Below, one piece after another: positions 27,193 to 37,341 of a DNA stretch of 64,000 bases. Origin of the DNA: Lysinibacillus sphaericus (GTDB lineage: Bacteria > Bacillota > Bacilli > Bacillales_A > Planococcaceae); assembly GCF_006864135.1 (NCBI RefSeq), contig NZ_SADV01000016.1:30161-94160 (forward strand), read 5' to 3'. Within the stretch, counting starts at the first letter, position 1, and every line of letters begins with the position of its first letter. The position numbers and the translations under genes are program-made. The notes under the pieces were generated by a model, which was not told the DNA's origin, did no database searches, and saw only the letters and a list, made by a program, of their open reading frames with translations.

Positions 27193-27729
27193 CTATCGAA
27201 TTGTTTTTAAAGCCGTTGCCCAAGGGATAAGTTGATCTAGCATTTGATTTACTGAATCTGCTTGCACATCCTTTGGTTTAAATACTGTGCCGTTTTCGAA
27301 ATCTGTAAATAAAGATAAAGCAGGATGGACGCGGACATCTGCGACTAATAATTCACCAAGAATTCCACGTAAATGTTCAGCAGCTCTTGCTCCACCAACA
27401 GAACCGTAAGAAACAATACCTGCAGCCTTATTATTCCATTCCACGCGTAAGTAGTCTAATGCATTTTTTAATGCCCCAGTAATAGAATGGTTATACTCTC
27501 CAACGATAAAAACAAAGCCATCACATGCAGCAACTTTTTGTGACCATGTAGCTGCTCCTGAAGCATCCCCACCTGGTTCGCCTAGAAGTGGTAGTTTATA
27601 ATCCGCAATATCAATAATTTCATATTCCGCATCACCGCGTTTTCCAGCGACTTCCTTTACCCATTCGCCCACTTGTGGACTTAAACGACCTTCACGCGTA
27701 CTCCCTAAAATTACCCCTATTTTCAACAT
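27193..27729 (-). CDS. NADPH-dependent FMN reductase family protein
   Basis: A 178-residue flavodoxin-fold oxidoreductase. The FMN phosphate loop GSTREGRLS is at 9-17 and the second flavin motif GEYNHSITGALKNALDYL near 98-115; the YGSVGGARAAEHLR segment near 131 is also standard. Such proteins reduce flavins, quinones, azo dyes or chromate; the substrate cannot be set from sequence. RBS GAAGGAGGAACAAC precedes ATG 27729. Monocistronic. Confidence 0.9.
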   Translation of the reverse strand: MLKIGVILGSTREGRLSPQVGEWVKEVAGKRGDAEYEIIDIADYKLPLLGEPGGDASGAATWSQKVAACDGFVFIVGEYNHSITGALKNALDYLRVEWNNKAAGIVSYGSVGGARAAEHLRGILGELLVADVRVHPALSLFTDFENGTVFKPKDVQADSVNQMLDQLIPWATALKTIR

Positions 27730-27915
27730 GTTGTTCCTCCTTCATTCATCCCTCTAATGTGACCGAATCATTCATTTCATACTAAAAACAGTTCTCTTAG
27801 CCATGTTGTACAAAGTTAATGAACCATGTTTTTTACTTCGAATTAAACTATCTTTAATCCAAGATAAAAATATCATATATTTATAAAAATTTCCAGTTAT
27901 TTAATTCGGATTAAT

Positions 27916-28164
27916 TTATTTTATTTTAATCGGTCTTTCTAATGCTGCAAGTTCATCCTCAATCGATGCATATTGTCTCTCTACAACATATTTTGCATCC
28001 GAGATAGCCGCATTATAAATATGTGGAGCAATATTTTCCTTTATAAAGTCTAATATTCTTTCTGCTTCAAATTCTGTAATGTCCTCATCTCGATTATTAT
28101 AGAAAAAACGTTGAATATCAGCGATTATTGTTTCCTGTTGTTCTTTTGTTAAACGAATAAACAA
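27916..28164 (-). CDS. DUF2164 family protein
   Basis: An 82-residue acidic helical protein. The pattern LTKEQQETIIADIQRFFYNNRD followed later by LDFIKENIAPHIYNAAISDA matches DUF2164 (uncharacterised, widespread in Bacillales and Proteobacteria). The likely start is TTG 28164 behind AGAGGAGAGC. No operon partner. Function unknown. Confidence 0.75.
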   Translation of the reverse strand: MFIRLTKEQQETIIADIQRFFYNNRDEDITEFEAERILDFIKENIAPHIYNAAISDAKYVVERQYASIEDELAALERPIKIK

Positions 28165-28408
28165 TTCAATGCTCTCCTCTCATTCCAATATACTCACCTA
28201 TCATAACACTCTGAAATTAATCTATGCATACACAAAAAGAATGAATTATATTAACTATAGCCTTTGTATAGTGTTGAAAAATAAATTAGTCAAGAAAACT
28301 TCGGTGAACGTGTAAATAAGGAGGACTTACTTTCCCGGCTACTTCAAACAAGCGTAGAACTTTTATAAATTTCACCCATTTTTTATACTATAAAAGTGAC
28401 CAACATCC

Positions 28409-28505
28409 TGTTGCTGCCGCTATGTTACACTACGCTTTCGCACAAAAATCATCTGTTGCTGCCGCTACGTTACACTACGCTTTCGCACAAAAATCATCTG
28501 TTGCC
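28409..28505. repeat. 45-bp tandem repeat array
   Basis: Two copies (28409-28453 and 28454-28498) differing at one base (TATG/TACG), plus the first 7 bases of a third. Each holds TGCTGCCGCTA, TTACACTACGCTTTCGC and ACAAAAATCATC. The core is a variant of the dispersed repeat family. Confidence 0.85.
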
Positions 28506-28672
28506 CCAAGCGGCTCACCGGACGCCCCAGGAAGCTCTGCTCTGCGCAAAAGCGAAGCGTTAACGGCAAATGTTTTCTGTAGCGAAAGCAAAGCGACAGC
28601 TACAAATGTTTTATCTGTGCGAAAGCAAAGCGACAGCAACAAAGCGCCCAGCTGGAACGGAAATCAGCCGCT
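28506..28672. repeat. Composite repeat: Bacillus-type repeat interrupted by GCGAAAGC cores
   Basis: GGCTCACCGGACGCCCCAGG at the left and GCGCCCAGCTGGAACGGAAA at the right look like the two ends of the Bacillus GGAAATCAAC-type repeat. Between them lie three inverted cores (GCGAAAGCAAAGCGACAGC and variants). This suggests one repeat family inserted into, or recombined with, another. Confidence 0.6.
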
Positions 28673-28749
28673 ATTTTTGCCGAAAATCATACTTTATTTA
28701 ATAGGACACCTTAATTTCTTTGATACAATAGTTTTTCAACAACACAAAA

Positions 28750-28783
28750 AGACTGAATTATATTTAGTACGATAATTCAGCCT
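28750..28783 (-). terminator. Terminator of the 74-residue membrane protein gene
   Basis: On the minus strand GGCTGAATTAT pairs with ATAATTCAGTC, followed by TTTTT; it starts 9 bases after the stop codon. Confidence 0.85.
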
Positions 28784-28791
28784 TGTTATTA

Positions 28792-29016
28792 TTACTGTTT
28801 ACATTTAAATGAATAGTTTGTTGATAGAAAATTCTTTTCCTTTGAGACGATGGCTTCTCCACCGTCTTTTTCGCATTGCTCTGTCATAGTATCAATTTTT
28901 CTGGCATTCATCGTATTCGTCATCAATGTCAAACCTATCCCAAACACAGCAATCAGCAAACCAACCATCATCCATAACTTGCCGGCCTTATTGCCGGCAG
29001 GTCTTTCATTCGCCAT
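28792..29016 (-). CDS. Small single-pass membrane protein, unknown function
   Basis: A 74-residue protein with a polar N-terminus, one membrane helix (about 13-33, LWMMVGLLIAVFGIGLTLMT), and an outside segment with two cysteines (EQCEKDGG and SFKCKQ) that could form a disulfide. RBS GAGAGGGGAATATCT precedes ATG 29016. It lies 15 bases after yqfO and may be co-transcribed with trmK-yqfO. Family not recognised. Confidence 0.75.
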   Translation of the reverse strand: MANERPAGNKAGKLWMMVGLLIAVFGIGLTLMTNTMNARKIDTMTEQCEKDGGEAIVSKEKNFLSTNYSFKCKQ

Positions 29017-29031
29017 AGATATTCCCCTCTC

Positions 29032-30153
29032 TTACACGAATAAAAACGGTTCTGTATGAATAGTAGATTGTACAAATTCAACAGAGTATTTTTTATCCTC
29101 ACACATTCTTGCCATCTTGTTAGCTACTCCTGCAATCATCACTTTCTCCACATGATGTCCTGGATCTACGATTTGTAGACCAATTGCTTGAGCGTCCTGT
29201 GCAGTATGGAAATACATATCTCCTGTTAAAAATACATCTGCGCCAGCACGTTTCGCAGAATAGATATATTTATTGCCGTCGCCACCGACAAGCGCAATTT
29301 TTTTCACCTTCGACTGTAAATCACCAACAACGCGGACAGCGGGTACGTCTAGCTGCTGTTTGACGAATTGCGTAAATTCATGAAGAGTCATTTCTTGTGG
29401 TAAGTAACCAACTCGTCCTAAGCCCATTACATTCGTTTGCTGGTCTAAGCGAATGATATCATAAGCTGGTTCTTCATATGGATGTGCGTTTAACATTGCC
29501 TTTAATAGACGATTTTTTATAGATTCCGGAAATACAACTTCTACCTTCACTTCTTCTTCAACATGTAATTCACCAATAGAACCCACATGTGGATTTGCAC
29601 CTTCTAGTGCACGGAAACGCCCTTCTCCTAATGTAGTATAGCTACACGCTTCATAATCTCCAATACGACCTGCTCCTGCTTTTGCTAATGCCTCACGTAA
29701 ATCATTGGCATTTGTAGTCGGTATAAAAACTGCTAGCTTCAACATATTCTCCGCATATGTTTCTTCTAAAATAGAACGGTTTTCAAGCTGTAGAGCATCC
29801 GCTAGTAAATCGTTAACACCGCCTTCAGCTACATCTAAATTCGTATGTGCAGCATAAACGGCAATATCATTTTTTAGTAGCTTTTCATATAAACGCCCAG
29901 CTGGATTGTCCGTACGAATATTCGAAAGTCGTCTAAAAATCGGAGGATGATGCGCTATTATTAGCTCACATCCTTGTGCAATAGCTTCCTCAGCAACTGC
30001 TTCATTAACATCTAATGTGACCAATACTTTACTAACAGGTTTATTTAATGTACCGATCGCAAGACCAATTGGGTCATTTTCCATACATGCTAGTTTTTTA
30101 GGCGACCATGATTCGAACAATTGTATAATTTCCTGACCGTTAACTGTTTTCAT
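29032..30153 (-). CDS. yqfO: Nif3-like dinuclear metal center protein YqfO
   Basis: NIF3/GTP cyclohydrolase I type 2 homologue, 373 residues including the central PII/CutA-like insert (about 130-235, KLAVFIPTTNANDLREAL to HPYEEPAYD) typical of Bacillus YqfO. Metal ligands are seen in IIAHHPPIF (His 66-67 region), THLDVAEGGVND-like HTNLDVAEGGVND near 106, and the C-terminal DPGHHVEKV. The true reaction is uncertain. Its start lies 1 base after trmK stop, a conserved operon pair. Confidence 0.93.
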   Translation of the reverse strand: MKTVNGQEIIQLFESWSPKKLACMENDPIGLAIGTLNKPVSKVLVTLDVNEAVAEEAIAQGCELIIAHHPPIFRRLSNIRTDNPAGRLYEKLLKNDIAVYAAHTNLDVAEGGVNDLLADALQLENRSILEETYAENMLKLAVFIPTTNANDLREALAKAGAGRIGDYEACSYTTLGEGRFRALEGANPHVGSIGELHVEEEVKVEVVFPESIKNRLLKAMLNAHPYEEPAYDIIRLDQQTNVMGLGRVGYLPQEMTLHEFTQFVKQQLDVPAVRVVGDLQSKVKKIALVGGDGNKYIYSAKRAGADVFLTGDMYFHTAQDAQAIGLQIVDPGHHVEKVMIAGVANKMARMCEDKKYSVEFVQSTIHTEPFLFV

Positions 30154-30154
30154 C

Positions 30155-30847
30155 TCATAGAACCCCTTCCACTAAATTGAGTAGAGCTACTAACTCTGCA
30201 CGTTTTTCTTCAATTTCAGGTGTTTGATCTGCCCCTTCAATGGACTTTAATACACGCTGCCAATTTTCTTTTTCACGTGACCATTTTTTTATAAATGATG
30301 GTGATTTTCGTTGCATTAATTTCGGACCAAATAAAATTTCCGGTTCCGATAACGTCATTGTGCTTCTTTGCAAAACAAGAATTTCATAAATTTTTTCGTC
30401 TTCCTCTAAAATTTCTTCGTCCTGGATTGACCAATTATTTGCTAATGCCCATTCGCGAATCACTTTAGCATGAATATTTGGTTGCAAAATAAGCCTTGTT
30501 ACCCCTTGCAATTTTTCAGGATGCTTCTCCAAAATGGAAACAATAAGAGGTCCACCCATTCCAGCAATCGTAACTGTATCTACATGGTCAGCTTCTTCAA
30601 CAGCCGCTAAGCCATTCGCGAGCCGTACTGTAATTTTTTCTGTTAAGCCTTCTTTTTGCACTTGTCCAACTGCTGATTCAAATGGTCCTTTCACAACTTC
30701 CCCTGCTATTGCGTAAGAAGCAATACCTTTATGAATTAAGTAGCATGGCAAATATGCATGGTCGCTACCAATATCGGCTACAACTGCACCAGAGGGTACA
30801 TATTTTGCTACTGTTTCTAATCGCTTTGATAATTTTTGTGCGTTCAT
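30155..30847 (-). CDS. trmK: tRNA (adenine(22)-N1)-methyltransferase
   Basis: SAM-dependent methyltransferase that makes m1A22 in tRNA, 230 residues. A Rossmann core with the SAM loop VADIGSDHAYLP near 24-35, then VTIAGMGGPLI near 90 (NPPF-like substitute) and LQPNIHAKVIREWA near 122. The C-terminal coiled part is as in B. subtilis TrmK. It is co-directional and nearly contiguous with yqfO, the conserved arrangement between rpoD and ispH in Bacillales. Confidence 0.93.
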   Translation of the reverse strand: MNAQKLSKRLETVAKYVPSGAVVADIGSDHAYLPCYLIHKGIASYAIAGEVVKGPFESAVGQVQKEGLTEKITVRLANGLAAVEEADHVDTVTIAGMGGPLIVSILEKHPEKLQGVTRLILQPNIHAKVIREWALANNWSIQDEEILEEDEKIYEILVLQRSTMTLSEPEILFGPKLMQRKSPSFIKKWSREKENWQRVLKSIEGADQTPEIEEKRAELVALLNLVEGVL

Positions 30848-30903
30848 TTATTTTTACCGCCTGTCTTAAATAGTGTTCTTTCTTAGTATGTATGATGTCG
30901 TGA

Positions 30904-30948
30904 AAAAAAACAAATGGAGTTGACTCAAATTTTGAGCAACTCCATTTT
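30904..30948 (-). terminator. Terminator downstream of cccA
   Basis: On the minus strand AATGGAGTTG...CAACTCCATT forms an 11-bp stem with TGTTTTTTTTC after it. A second hairpin (GTAGCTGTAC with GTACAGCTAC, 30978-31019) lies closer to cccA but has T6 only on the plus side. Confidence 0.7.
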
Positions 30949-31028
30949 TCATTAACTGAAATGGAAATAAATAAATTGTAGCTGTACCGATTACGATTAA
31001 ACGCTTTCAGTACAGCTACTTTTTTAGA

Positions 31029-31376
31029 CTATTTTAGAGTTGAAATGTACTTAGCGATTGCTTTCGCTTCCGCTTCGTTTTTCATACCAGGCGTCATTGG
31101 AGTTCCTGGGATTCCGTTTGTTAAAACATCTACGATACGAGCTTCATCTTTGCCGTGTAGATTTGGACCCATACCACCAGTTAAGTCAGTACCATGACAA
31201 CTAACACAAGATTGTACTAATGCAGAGTCATCAGTAGCTTCTGTTTTTTCGCCACCACCCTCTTTTTCAGCAGTGATTTCCTTTTTGTTCTCTGCGCCCA
31301 TTAAAGACATAAAGAAAATAAGACCAATACCAAATGCTAAAATTAAGATGTAAGGAACGACTGGATTGTTTTTCAT
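31029..31376 (-). CDS. cccA: Cytochrome c-550
   Basis: Membrane-anchored small c-type cytochrome of 115 residues. An N-terminal helix (about 8-26) anchors it outside the membrane, then an acidic/Lys-rich linker and the heme domain with CVSCH at 57-61 and the axial Met in TPMTPGM near 95-98. Length and location next to rpoD match B. subtilis cccA. It passes electrons between quinol:cytochrome c reductase and the caa3-type oxidase. RBS GAGGGGAAACAT precedes ATG 31376. Confidence 0.93.
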   Translation of the reverse strand: MKNNPVVPYILILAFGIGLIFFMSLMGAENKKEITAEKEGGGEKTEATDDSALVQSCVSCHGTDLTGGMGPNLHGKDEARIVDVLTNGIPGTPMTPGMKNEAEAKAIAKYISTLK

Positions 31377-31810
31377 ATGTTTCCCCTCCTCATTGTAAAT
31401 CTACTTCTATGATAATATAGAATCAGTCAACATCTAATATTGTACTTCATTAACCATAAAACGAAAAGCCTATTCGCTAAGTTTTCCTTTGTTTGTAACA
31501 ATTTCGACATTTCTGTAACTATTGGATAAAATATGTCTTGAAATCCCCAATATTTGGACTATCCATTATCTTTTGAACGACTTCCTTACACGCTGTTATC
31601 TTTCCTCTCTTTGCACAGTCATATACCAAGAAAACCAAAGTTCTTTATGTAATAATCCATTAGCTAAATAAGCTATACGATTATAGTCTTCACCAACAGA
31701 GTGTAGGCTCAATTACAGTCACAATTTTAAAACAAAAAAGAATCCGTTAGCTATTGGAAAGCAAACAGATTCTTGTCTTTGTCAGCGAAACTATTTTACA
31801 AAATGAGTTC
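31377..31810. other. Intergenic region, no gene recognised
   Basis: AT-rich 434 bases between the 187-residue membrane protein gene and cccA. It carries the minus-strand hairpin AAGAATCTGTTT...AACGGATTCTT followed by T6 at 31732-31775, a terminator for the gene at 31811. Nothing else seen. Confidence 0.5.
31732..31775 (-). terminator. Terminator of the 187-residue membrane protein gene
   Basis: Minus-strand stem of 11 bp (AAGAATCTGTT / AACGGATTCTT) followed by TTTTTTG. Confidence 0.8.
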
Positions 31811-32374
31811 CTATAATAAGTTTATGATATAATAGCTAATCAATGCCAGTAAACCTAGGACACCTGAGACCGTAAAATAAAGTAGCTTCATTTTTAAACC
31901 TGACCAAAGCCAAACCCCGCAGTTTGCTGCAATCAAGCAAAATAATGCAATATTATTGCCATTAAAATATGTAGTGTAAATTCGAATAGACATACTAAAT
32001 AATAAAACAGCACCTAATAAATGGAAAATAGGGGCTAAAAGATCCTTTTTTCTTGCCATTCGAAATGCCGTCAAAAATAATATCACCGCAGCTATGCCAA
32101 CTACAACCGTTAAAATTATCATTAAAGAAGATATTGTAAAATAAATAGACAGCAACGTAATCATTGCAATACATATACCTGCAATTATAAGTAGCAGCCT
32201 TCTCTTTTCTGAAGGTAATATAGCCTGTTTATGATGTATTGGTTCTAACTCCTCTATATCTGACCCCTCTGCATATAGAGCCGCTAAAAAATCACAGTAA
32301 TGCTCTGGTAATAGTTTATTTTGCTTCCAAAACAAAATCTCATTCAAAATTATTTTTTTTCGAGGATTTGTCAT
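31811..32374 (-). CDS. Multi-pass membrane protein of unknown function
   Basis: 187 residues: a charged cytoplasmic N-terminus of about 55 residues (IILNEILFWKQNKLLPEHYC with an EGSDIEELEP stretch) followed by five or six hydrophobic helices between residues 62 and 187. The gene lies between cccA and rpoD, where other Planococcaceae and Bacillus carry similar unnamed membrane genes. Start ATG 32374 was chosen because TTTGGAGTATACACT precedes it. No functional family recognised. Confidence 0.75.
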   Translation of the reverse strand: MTNPRKKIILNEILFWKQNKLLPEHYCDFLAALYAEGSDIEELEPIHHKQAILPSEKRRLLLIIAGICIAMITLLSIYFTISSLMIILTVVVGIAAVILFLTAFRMARKKDLLAPIFHLLGAVLLFSMSIRIYTTYFNGNNIALFCLIAANCGVWLWSGLKMKLLYFTVSGVLGLLALISYYIINLL

Positions 32375-32623
32375 AGTGTATACTCCAAACATTGCTTAAT
32401 AATGGTTGTTATTACAATTTTATCTTAAAATTGTTAATAACACATCTGTATAAAGTAGCAAAAATAATCAAGATTCACTCATTCTAATTACTCGCTATAA
32501 CATTTATCGAAAAAATATTTACTATGTTTAGTATGTTCTAGGGAAAATGATGAAAATTTTGCGCGGGTATTTACTTCACGTTCACAGGTATTCTCCTATT
32601 TCATGCGAATATAATAATAGGCT

Positions 32624-32666
32624 TAAAAAAGGGCTATCCAATTAGTCATTACTAATTAGATAGCCC
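32624..32666 (-). terminator. Terminator of rpoD
   Basis: Minus-strand stem GGGCTATCTAATTAGT with ACTAATTGGATAGCCC (one mismatch), 4-base loop, then T6. It begins 12 bases after the rpoD stop. Confidence 0.9.
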
Positions 32667-32678
32667 AACTTTTTATCT

Positions 32679-33806
32679 TTATTCTAAGAAGTCTTTTAAA
32701 CGTTTGCTGCGAGAAGGGTGACGTAGCTTTCTAAGAGCCTTAGCTTCAATTTGGCGAATACGTTCACGTGTTACACCAAATACCTTCCCTACCTCTTCTA
32801 ATGTACGTGTGCGACCATCATCTAAACCGAAACGTAAGCGAAGGACATTTTCTTCACGGTCAGTTAATGTATCTAGCACATCCTCTAATTGCTCTTTTAA
32901 CAATTCATAAGCTGCATGGTCAGATGGAGATTGAGCTTCTGAATCCTCAATAAAGTCTCCTAAATGTGAATCATCTTCTTCTCCAATTGGTGTTTCAAGA
33001 GATACTGGTTCTTGTGCAATTTTTAAAATTTCACGTACTTTTTCAGGTGTTAAATCCATCTCCTCACCAATTTCTTCTGGAGATGGCTCGCGACCTAAGT
33101 CTTGTAGTAATTGGCGTTGTACACGAATTAATTTATTAATTGTTTCTACCATATGCACTGGAATACGAATTGTACGTGCTTGGTCCGCAATTGCACGTGT
33201 AATCGCTTGGCGAATCCACCATGTTGCATACGTGGAAAATTTAAAACCTTTACGGTAGTCAAATTTCTCAACTGCCTTGATAAGACCCATATTCCCCTCT
33301 TGAATTAAATCAAGGAATAGCATTCCACGGCCAACATAGCGCTTTGCAATCGATACAACAAGACGTAAGTTCGCTTCAGCTAGGCGTTTACGTGCTTCTT
33401 CGTCACCTTGCTCAATACGCTCAGCTAAGGCAATTTCTTGCTCGGCAGAAAGTAAATCAACTCGACCAATTTCTTTTAAATACATACGTACAGGGTCATT
33501 TATTTTAACACCTGGTGGTACACTCAAATCATTTAAATCAAAAGTCTCTTCGTTTGCTTCTTCTTTCATTAAGCTTTCTTCTTCAAACTCTTCTTTTCCA
33601 ATGATTTGAATGTCTTTAGCCTTTTCAAGATCCTCAGCAAAGTGGAAAATCTCTTCGTTCTCCAATTCATAAGGCGCTAGTTTCTCTGAAATTTCTTTCA
33701 TAGAAATTTCACCTTCTGTTTTTGCTTTTTCTTGTAGTATTTTTTTTGCTTCATCTAATGTAATTTCTACTTCTACCTCTTTTGAACGTTCTGACTTGTC
33801 CGCCAT
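32679..33806 (-). CDS. rpoD: RNA polymerase primary sigma factor SigA
   Basis: Housekeeping sigma-70 factor, 375 residues. Region 1.1 is short and acidic as in Bacillus. Region 1.2/2.1 begins near [10 protein letters not shown] (105), region 2.3-2.4 has [20 protein letters not shown] near 193, region 3 has [12 protein letters not shown], and the 4.2 helix-turn-helix is [20 protein letters not shown] near 335-355. It follows dnaG by 32 bases, the conserved macromolecular synthesis operon. RBS GAAGGAGGAAGGTTT precedes ATG 33806. Confidence 0.98.
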   Translation of the reverse strand: MADKSERSKEVEVEITLDEAKKILQEKAKTEGEISMKEISEKLAPYELENEEIFHFAEDLEKAKDIQIIGKEEFEEESLMKEEANEETFDLNDLSVPPGVKINDPVRMYLKEIGRVDLLSAEQEIALAERIEQGDEEARKRLAEANLRLVVSIAKRYVGRGMLFLDLIQEGNMGLIKAVEKFDYRKGFKFSTYATWWIRQAITRAIADQARTIRIPVHMVETINKLIRVQRQLLQDLGREPSPEEIGEEMDLTPEKVREILKIAQEPVSLETPIGEEDDSHLGDFIEDSEAQSPSDHAAYELLKEQLEDVLDTLTDREENVLRLRFGLDDGRTRTLEEVGKVFGVTRERIRQIEAKALRKLRHPSRSKRLKDFLE

Positions 33807-33838
33807 AAACCTTCCTCCTTCTAAACAACCGAATCGGG

Positions 33839-35659
33839 TTAAATCGCCGATAACGATTTTCTTAAATGAATAATCTGTTGGGCGATTTCAAGTGCACGCG
33901 CATACTCATGCATCTTCTCCGCTTCCTTTGACTCATGCATCTTTTGTTGAATTTCTTGCTCAATTCTATATTTTTGCAGCTGACGTATTGAGTCTGTGAC
34001 CTCTGCATCTGCTTGGTCGGGATCTCTTTCCGCTAAAGCTGCTTCCATTACAATCTTGCGTAATTCAGCGTCATCTAATATCTCAACAAAACGTTGATAA
34101 TCAGGATGACCATATTCCTCATAAAATCCTACTAAGCGAACAAAAACTGCCATATAAGCATCTCGTACAAATGGATCTTTTTGCTCACTACGTAATACCC
34201 TGTCCACTACATCTATATTATGAAGCATATGAGCCAGTAATAAACGTTCGGCACGTTCAGCTGCGTCCATAGGCTTATGTTGCTGAGTGACCGGCATCGA
34301 AGGCGTTTGAACAGGCATTTCTACTTTTGCAGAACGAACCTGATTGGCTTCTAGCTTTCGGAATTGAGCATAAATCGCTTCTTCCGAGATGTTTGTTTCT
34401 TTCGATAGCTGTCTTATATACAAATCTCGTTCAACTGGTGATGATCTACCTACCAGTTGTTCAAGAACTTCTTGAATATATTGAAGCGTATCATTTTCAA
34501 ACTGAAAGTTCTTATTTCGTCTAGCATGCATCATCATAAAAGCAATATACGCATGAGGGTTTTCCAAAATTTGTTCTTTAAATGCTTGTCCACCTAAACT
34601 ACGAATGTATTCATCGGGATCTAGCTTATCTGGTAACACCGCAATATTGACTTTCATACGTTCCGTTTGAAGTAACTGTGCTGCTCTTTTCGCCGCATCA
34701 AACCCAGCATTATCACCGTCATAGCAAATGGTAATCTGCTCTACTAAGCGCTTTAGCTTTGTGATATGCTGATTCGTAAGCGAAGTACCCATTGTTGCTA
34801 CAGCATTCGTTACACCCACAGAGGTTGCTGCTAAAACATCCATAAATCCTTCCATCAATACTACTTGACGATTTTTTCTAATCGAGGTTCGTGCTTTATC
34901 TAGGTTATATAGCACTTCACTCTTTTGAAAAATTGGTGATTCTGGACTATTTAAATATTTTGCCTCTTCACCAGTAGATGTAAGGATTCGTCCTGAGAAT
35001 GCTATAATCTTTCCGTTCTCATCACGAATGGGAAACATAATACGCCCTCTAAAACGATCAAAATAGCGTTCTTCCCCTTCACGCTTGATTACTAAACCAC
35101 TTTCCGCGATTTCTTGTAAATTATAACCTTTTCTTTCAAGCAATATCGTTAATGCATCAAAGCTTGGGAGAGACCATCCAATGCTATTAGATTCTATAAG
35201 TTCCCTTGTAAATCCTCTTTCTAGCAAATAATTTAAAGGTTCTTCACCATCTTCGGTATTTAACAGTAAATGATGAAAAAAATCTGCTGCAAAAGCGTGA
35301 GCTTCTTTCATCCTTTCTTCCGCTTTAGATACCTTTTTCGTTACTTCAGGTAAACTTGGCCCAATATCTAACTGTATGCCAACACGTTCACCAAGTTTCA
35401 CGACAGCGTCAGGAAAAGAAATACCTTCTATATCCATAACAAAAGTAATAGCATTACCGCCTGCACCACAACCAAAGCAATGGAAAATTTGTTTGTCTGA
35501 TGACACAGAAAAAGATGGCGTTTGTTCTCCATGAAATGGACAGAGCCCAAACCAATTGCGCCCACGCTTTGTAAGCTGCATGTATTCGCTTATGACATCA
35601 ACAATCTCCGATTGTGAACGAATCTGTTCAATCACTTCTTCAGGAATCTTCCCTGCCAA
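33839..35659 (-). CDS. dnaG: DNA primase
   Basis: Primase that makes RNA primers at the replication fork. The N-terminal zinc ribbon ([20 protein letters not shown]) lies near 40-65, the Toprim catalytic core near 255-350 ([27 protein letters not shown]), and the C-terminal DnaB-binding helical domain after 440. I favour TTG 35659 (606 residues, giving the conserved [14 protein letters not shown] start): GGTGAT lies at the right distance, and the family begins there. The frame stays open upstream to 35734, where another TTG has no ribosome site. First gene of the dnaG-rpoD operon. Confidence 0.95.
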   Translation of the reverse strand: MAGKIPEEVIEQIRSQSEIVDVISEYMQLTKRGRNWFGLCPFHGEQTPSFSVSSDKQIFHCFGCGAGGNAITFVMDIEGISFPDAVVKLGERVGIQLDIGPSLPEVTKKVSKAEERMKEAHAFAADFFHHLLLNTEDGEEPLNYLLERGFTRELIESNSIGWSLPSFDALTILLERKGYNLQEIAESGLVIKREGEERYFDRFRGRIMFPIRDENGKIIAFSGRILTSTGEEAKYLNSPESPIFQKSEVLYNLDKARTSIRKNRQVVLMEGFMDVLAATSVGVTNAVATMGTSLTNQHITKLKRLVEQITICYDGDNAGFDAAKRAAQLLQTERMKVNIAVLPDKLDPDEYIRSLGGQAFKEQILENPHAYIAFMMMHARRNKNFQFENDTLQYIQEVLEQLVGRSSPVERDLYIRQLSKETNISEEAIYAQFRKLEANQVRSAKVEMPVQTPSMPVTQQHKPMDAAERAERLLLAHMLHNIDVVDRVLRSEQKDPFVRDAYMAVFVRLVGFYEEYGHPDYQRFVEILDDAELRKIVMEAALAERDPDQADAEVTDSIRQLQKYRIEQEIQQKMHESKEAEKMHEYARALEIAQQIIHLRKSLSAI

Positions 35660-35781
35660 ATCCATCACCATCTTTAAATTACGTTCTAAAACACAATTCG
35701 CTATCCGATTTAAAAATCCTTTATTTCTCGACAAAAAAATAGGATTTTTCTCTTAATAAATATTTTTACCACAATTTTATT

Positions 35782-35810
35782 ATTATAAAACAAAAATTAA
35801 TTTTTATCTA
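35782..35810 (-). promoter_or_regulatory. Candidate sigma-A promoter of dnaG-rpoD
   Basis: On the minus strand TAGATA (35810-35805), a 17-base spacer, and TATAAT (35787-35782), about 120 bases before the chosen dnaG start. The -35 matches only four of six bases. Confidence 0.5.
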
Positions 35811-35831
35811 TACTATTTTCAAAATGGACTC

Positions 35832-35862
35832 AAAAAAACCGCCTCTCACATGAGGTGGTTTA
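35832..35862 (-). terminator. Terminator of the ppsR-type regulator gene
   Basis: Minus-strand stem AACCACCTC with GAGGCGGTT (one mismatch pair), loop ATGTGA, followed by TTTTTT. Confidence 0.85.
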
Positions 35863-35876
35863 TCATCATCCGTTTT

Positions 35877-36689
35877 TTATTTACAGTTCAAGATATGCTC
35901 AATAATGACGTTCGCTGTTTCCTCAACAGCTTTGTTTGTCACATCAATAACCTTACAACCGATTTTAGCGACAATTTTTTCAAAATGTTGGATTTCTTCT
36001 AATATTCGATTATGCTGCGCATAGATAGCATCATCATTCAAGCCAAGAGACATTAGTCTCTCTTTTCTAATTGAGTTTAATTTATCAGGAGAAATAATTA
36101 AACCAAAACATTTTTTCGGATCAATTTGTAATAGTTCTTCTGGTGGCTCCACTTCTGGTACTAAAGGTACGTTCGCCACCTTATAGCGTTTATGTGCTAA
36201 ATATTGTGATAACGGTGTTTTAGAGGTACGTGAAACACCGACTAACACAATATCAGCCTGTAAAAGACCACGTGGATCTCTACCATCATCATATTTTACT
36301 GCAAATTCAATAGCCTCTATTTTTTTAAAATAATCATCATCTAGCTGGTGAACAATTCCTGGTGCTTCTAATGGGAATTCTTCCACAAATGTTGTCATTG
36401 TTTTTAAAGCAGGCCCTAAGATGTCGACAGCATAGACATTTTCTTGCTCACACAGTTCATGTAATAACGATCGCATCTCCTGGCGAACAAGCGTATACAC
36501 AATAAAAGCATTCTGTTTCGCTGCAAGGCATACAATTTTCCGAATGAGCTCCTCTGATTGTATATGAGGAAAACGGCGAATTACTGTGTTTTCCAAACTA
36601 GGTCGAAACTGGCTAATAACCGCTTTCGCGACTTGATCACCAGTTTCACCGACTGAATCAGATACAACAAAAACCCGTAGTCTTTTCAT
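35877..36689 (-). CDS. Pyruvate, phosphate/water dikinase regulatory protein (DUF299)
   Basis: Bifunctional serine/threonine kinase and Pi-dependent phosphorylase family (B. subtilis YqfL). N-terminus [18 protein letters not shown], and P-loop-like [15 protein letters not shown] near 150, both family hallmarks. Start ATG 36689 follows AAGGAGAGCAGC; the frame is open upstream but lacks an RBS. Length 270 is usual. It follows ccpN by 19 bases. In B. subtilis the pair YqfL-CcpN controls gluconeogenic genes, and the same coupling is likely here. Confidence 0.92.
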   Translation of the reverse strand: MKRLRVFVVSDSVGETGDQVAKAVISQFRPSLENTVIRRFPHIQSEELIRKIVCLAAKQNAFIVYTLVRQEMRSLLHELCEQENVYAVDILGPALKTMTTFVEEFPLEAPGIVHQLDDDYFKKIEAIEFAVKYDDGRDPRGLLQADIVLVGVSRTSKTPLSQYLAHKRYKVANVPLVPEVEPPEELLQIDPKKCFGLIISPDKLNSIRKERLMSLGLNDDAIYAQHNRILEEIQHFEKIVAKIGCKVIDVTNKAVEETANVIIEHILNCK

Positions 36690-36708
36690 GCTGCTCTCCT
36701 TCAAATAT

Positions 36709-37341
36709 TTAGTCATTCTGTGCCAGTGATAAGAAAGCTCGTGTAATCGTCGTTTTTGTAAGACGACCAACGATTTTCAAACCACCTTCTTGTGGCTCTA
36801 CTACTGGTAGCGAATCAACTTCTCGTTCAATTAGTTTATTCGCTGCAACAACTAAAGAATCTGCTCTCTCACAGTACGAAATATTTGGCATTCGTGTCAT
36901 AATTATATGTACAGGAATTTTGTTTAAATCCTGCGTGCCAATACTTGTTCGTAGTAAATCTTTTCGAGAAAGTACTCCTGTCAAAAACTCATTTTTATCT
37001 ACGACAAAGAGTGTTCCAACATCCTCTGAAAACATGAAGCAAATCGCATCGTAAACAGTCATTGTTTCCGGTACAACAACTGGTCCTGAATGGAAATCTT
37101 TCACTTTTAAATTGTTAATACTATCCGTCAATGTAACGGATGTTTTTTTACCTGAATAGAAATAGCCAACACGAGGTCTAGCATCTAAAAAGCCCGCCAT
37201 TGTGAGTATTGCTAAATCTGGTCTTAAAGTTGCTCTTGTCAGATTGAGACGTTCTGCAATATGTTCGCCTGTGATTGGGCCGTTTTCTTTCACAATTTGT
37301 AAAATGTCTTCCTGACGTTTATTGAGTTCGATTGGACTCAC
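36709..37341 (-). CDS. ccpN: Transcriptional repressor CcpN
   Basis: Repressor of gluconeogenic genes (gapB, pckA in B. subtilis) in the presence of glucose. A 210-residue protein with an N-terminal winged helix ([33 protein letters not shown], residues 6-40 in part) and two CBS domains (about 75-135 and 140-205) that bind nucleotides. RBS TTTGAGGCGGTGAG precedes ATG 37341. It is the first gene of a two-gene operon with the dikinase regulator and diverges from the T-box leader. Confidence 0.93.
   Translation of the reverse strand: MSPIELNKRQEDILQIVKENGPITGEHIAERLNLTRATLRPDLAILTMAGFLDARPRVGYFYSGKKTSVTLTDSINNLKVKDFHSGPVVVPETMTVYDAICFMFSEDVGTLFVVDKNEFLTGVLSRKDLLRTSIGTQDLNKIPVHIIMTRMPNISYCERADSLVVAANKLIEREVDSLPVVEPQEGGLKIVGRLTKTTITRAFLSLAQND

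Larger units (their letters stand above)
28165..28791. other. Non-coding repeat-bearing region
   Basis: Holds 230 bases of AT-rich DNA, then the tandem 45-bp array and mixed repeat fragments described separately, then AT-rich DNA and the terminator of the next minus-strand gene. An open frame across the repeats (about 28422-28775) is composed of repeat DNA and has no ribosome site. Confidence 0.6.

Noticed and set aside
28422..28775. 117-codon plus-strand ORF
   Set aside because: It runs through tandem and composite repeats, lacks an RBS and encodes duplicated repeat DNA.
30978..31019. cre-like sequence TGAAAGCGTTTAAT (minus strand) downstream of cccA
   Set aside because: It lies in the loop region of a hairpin after the gene and fails the last two consensus positions.
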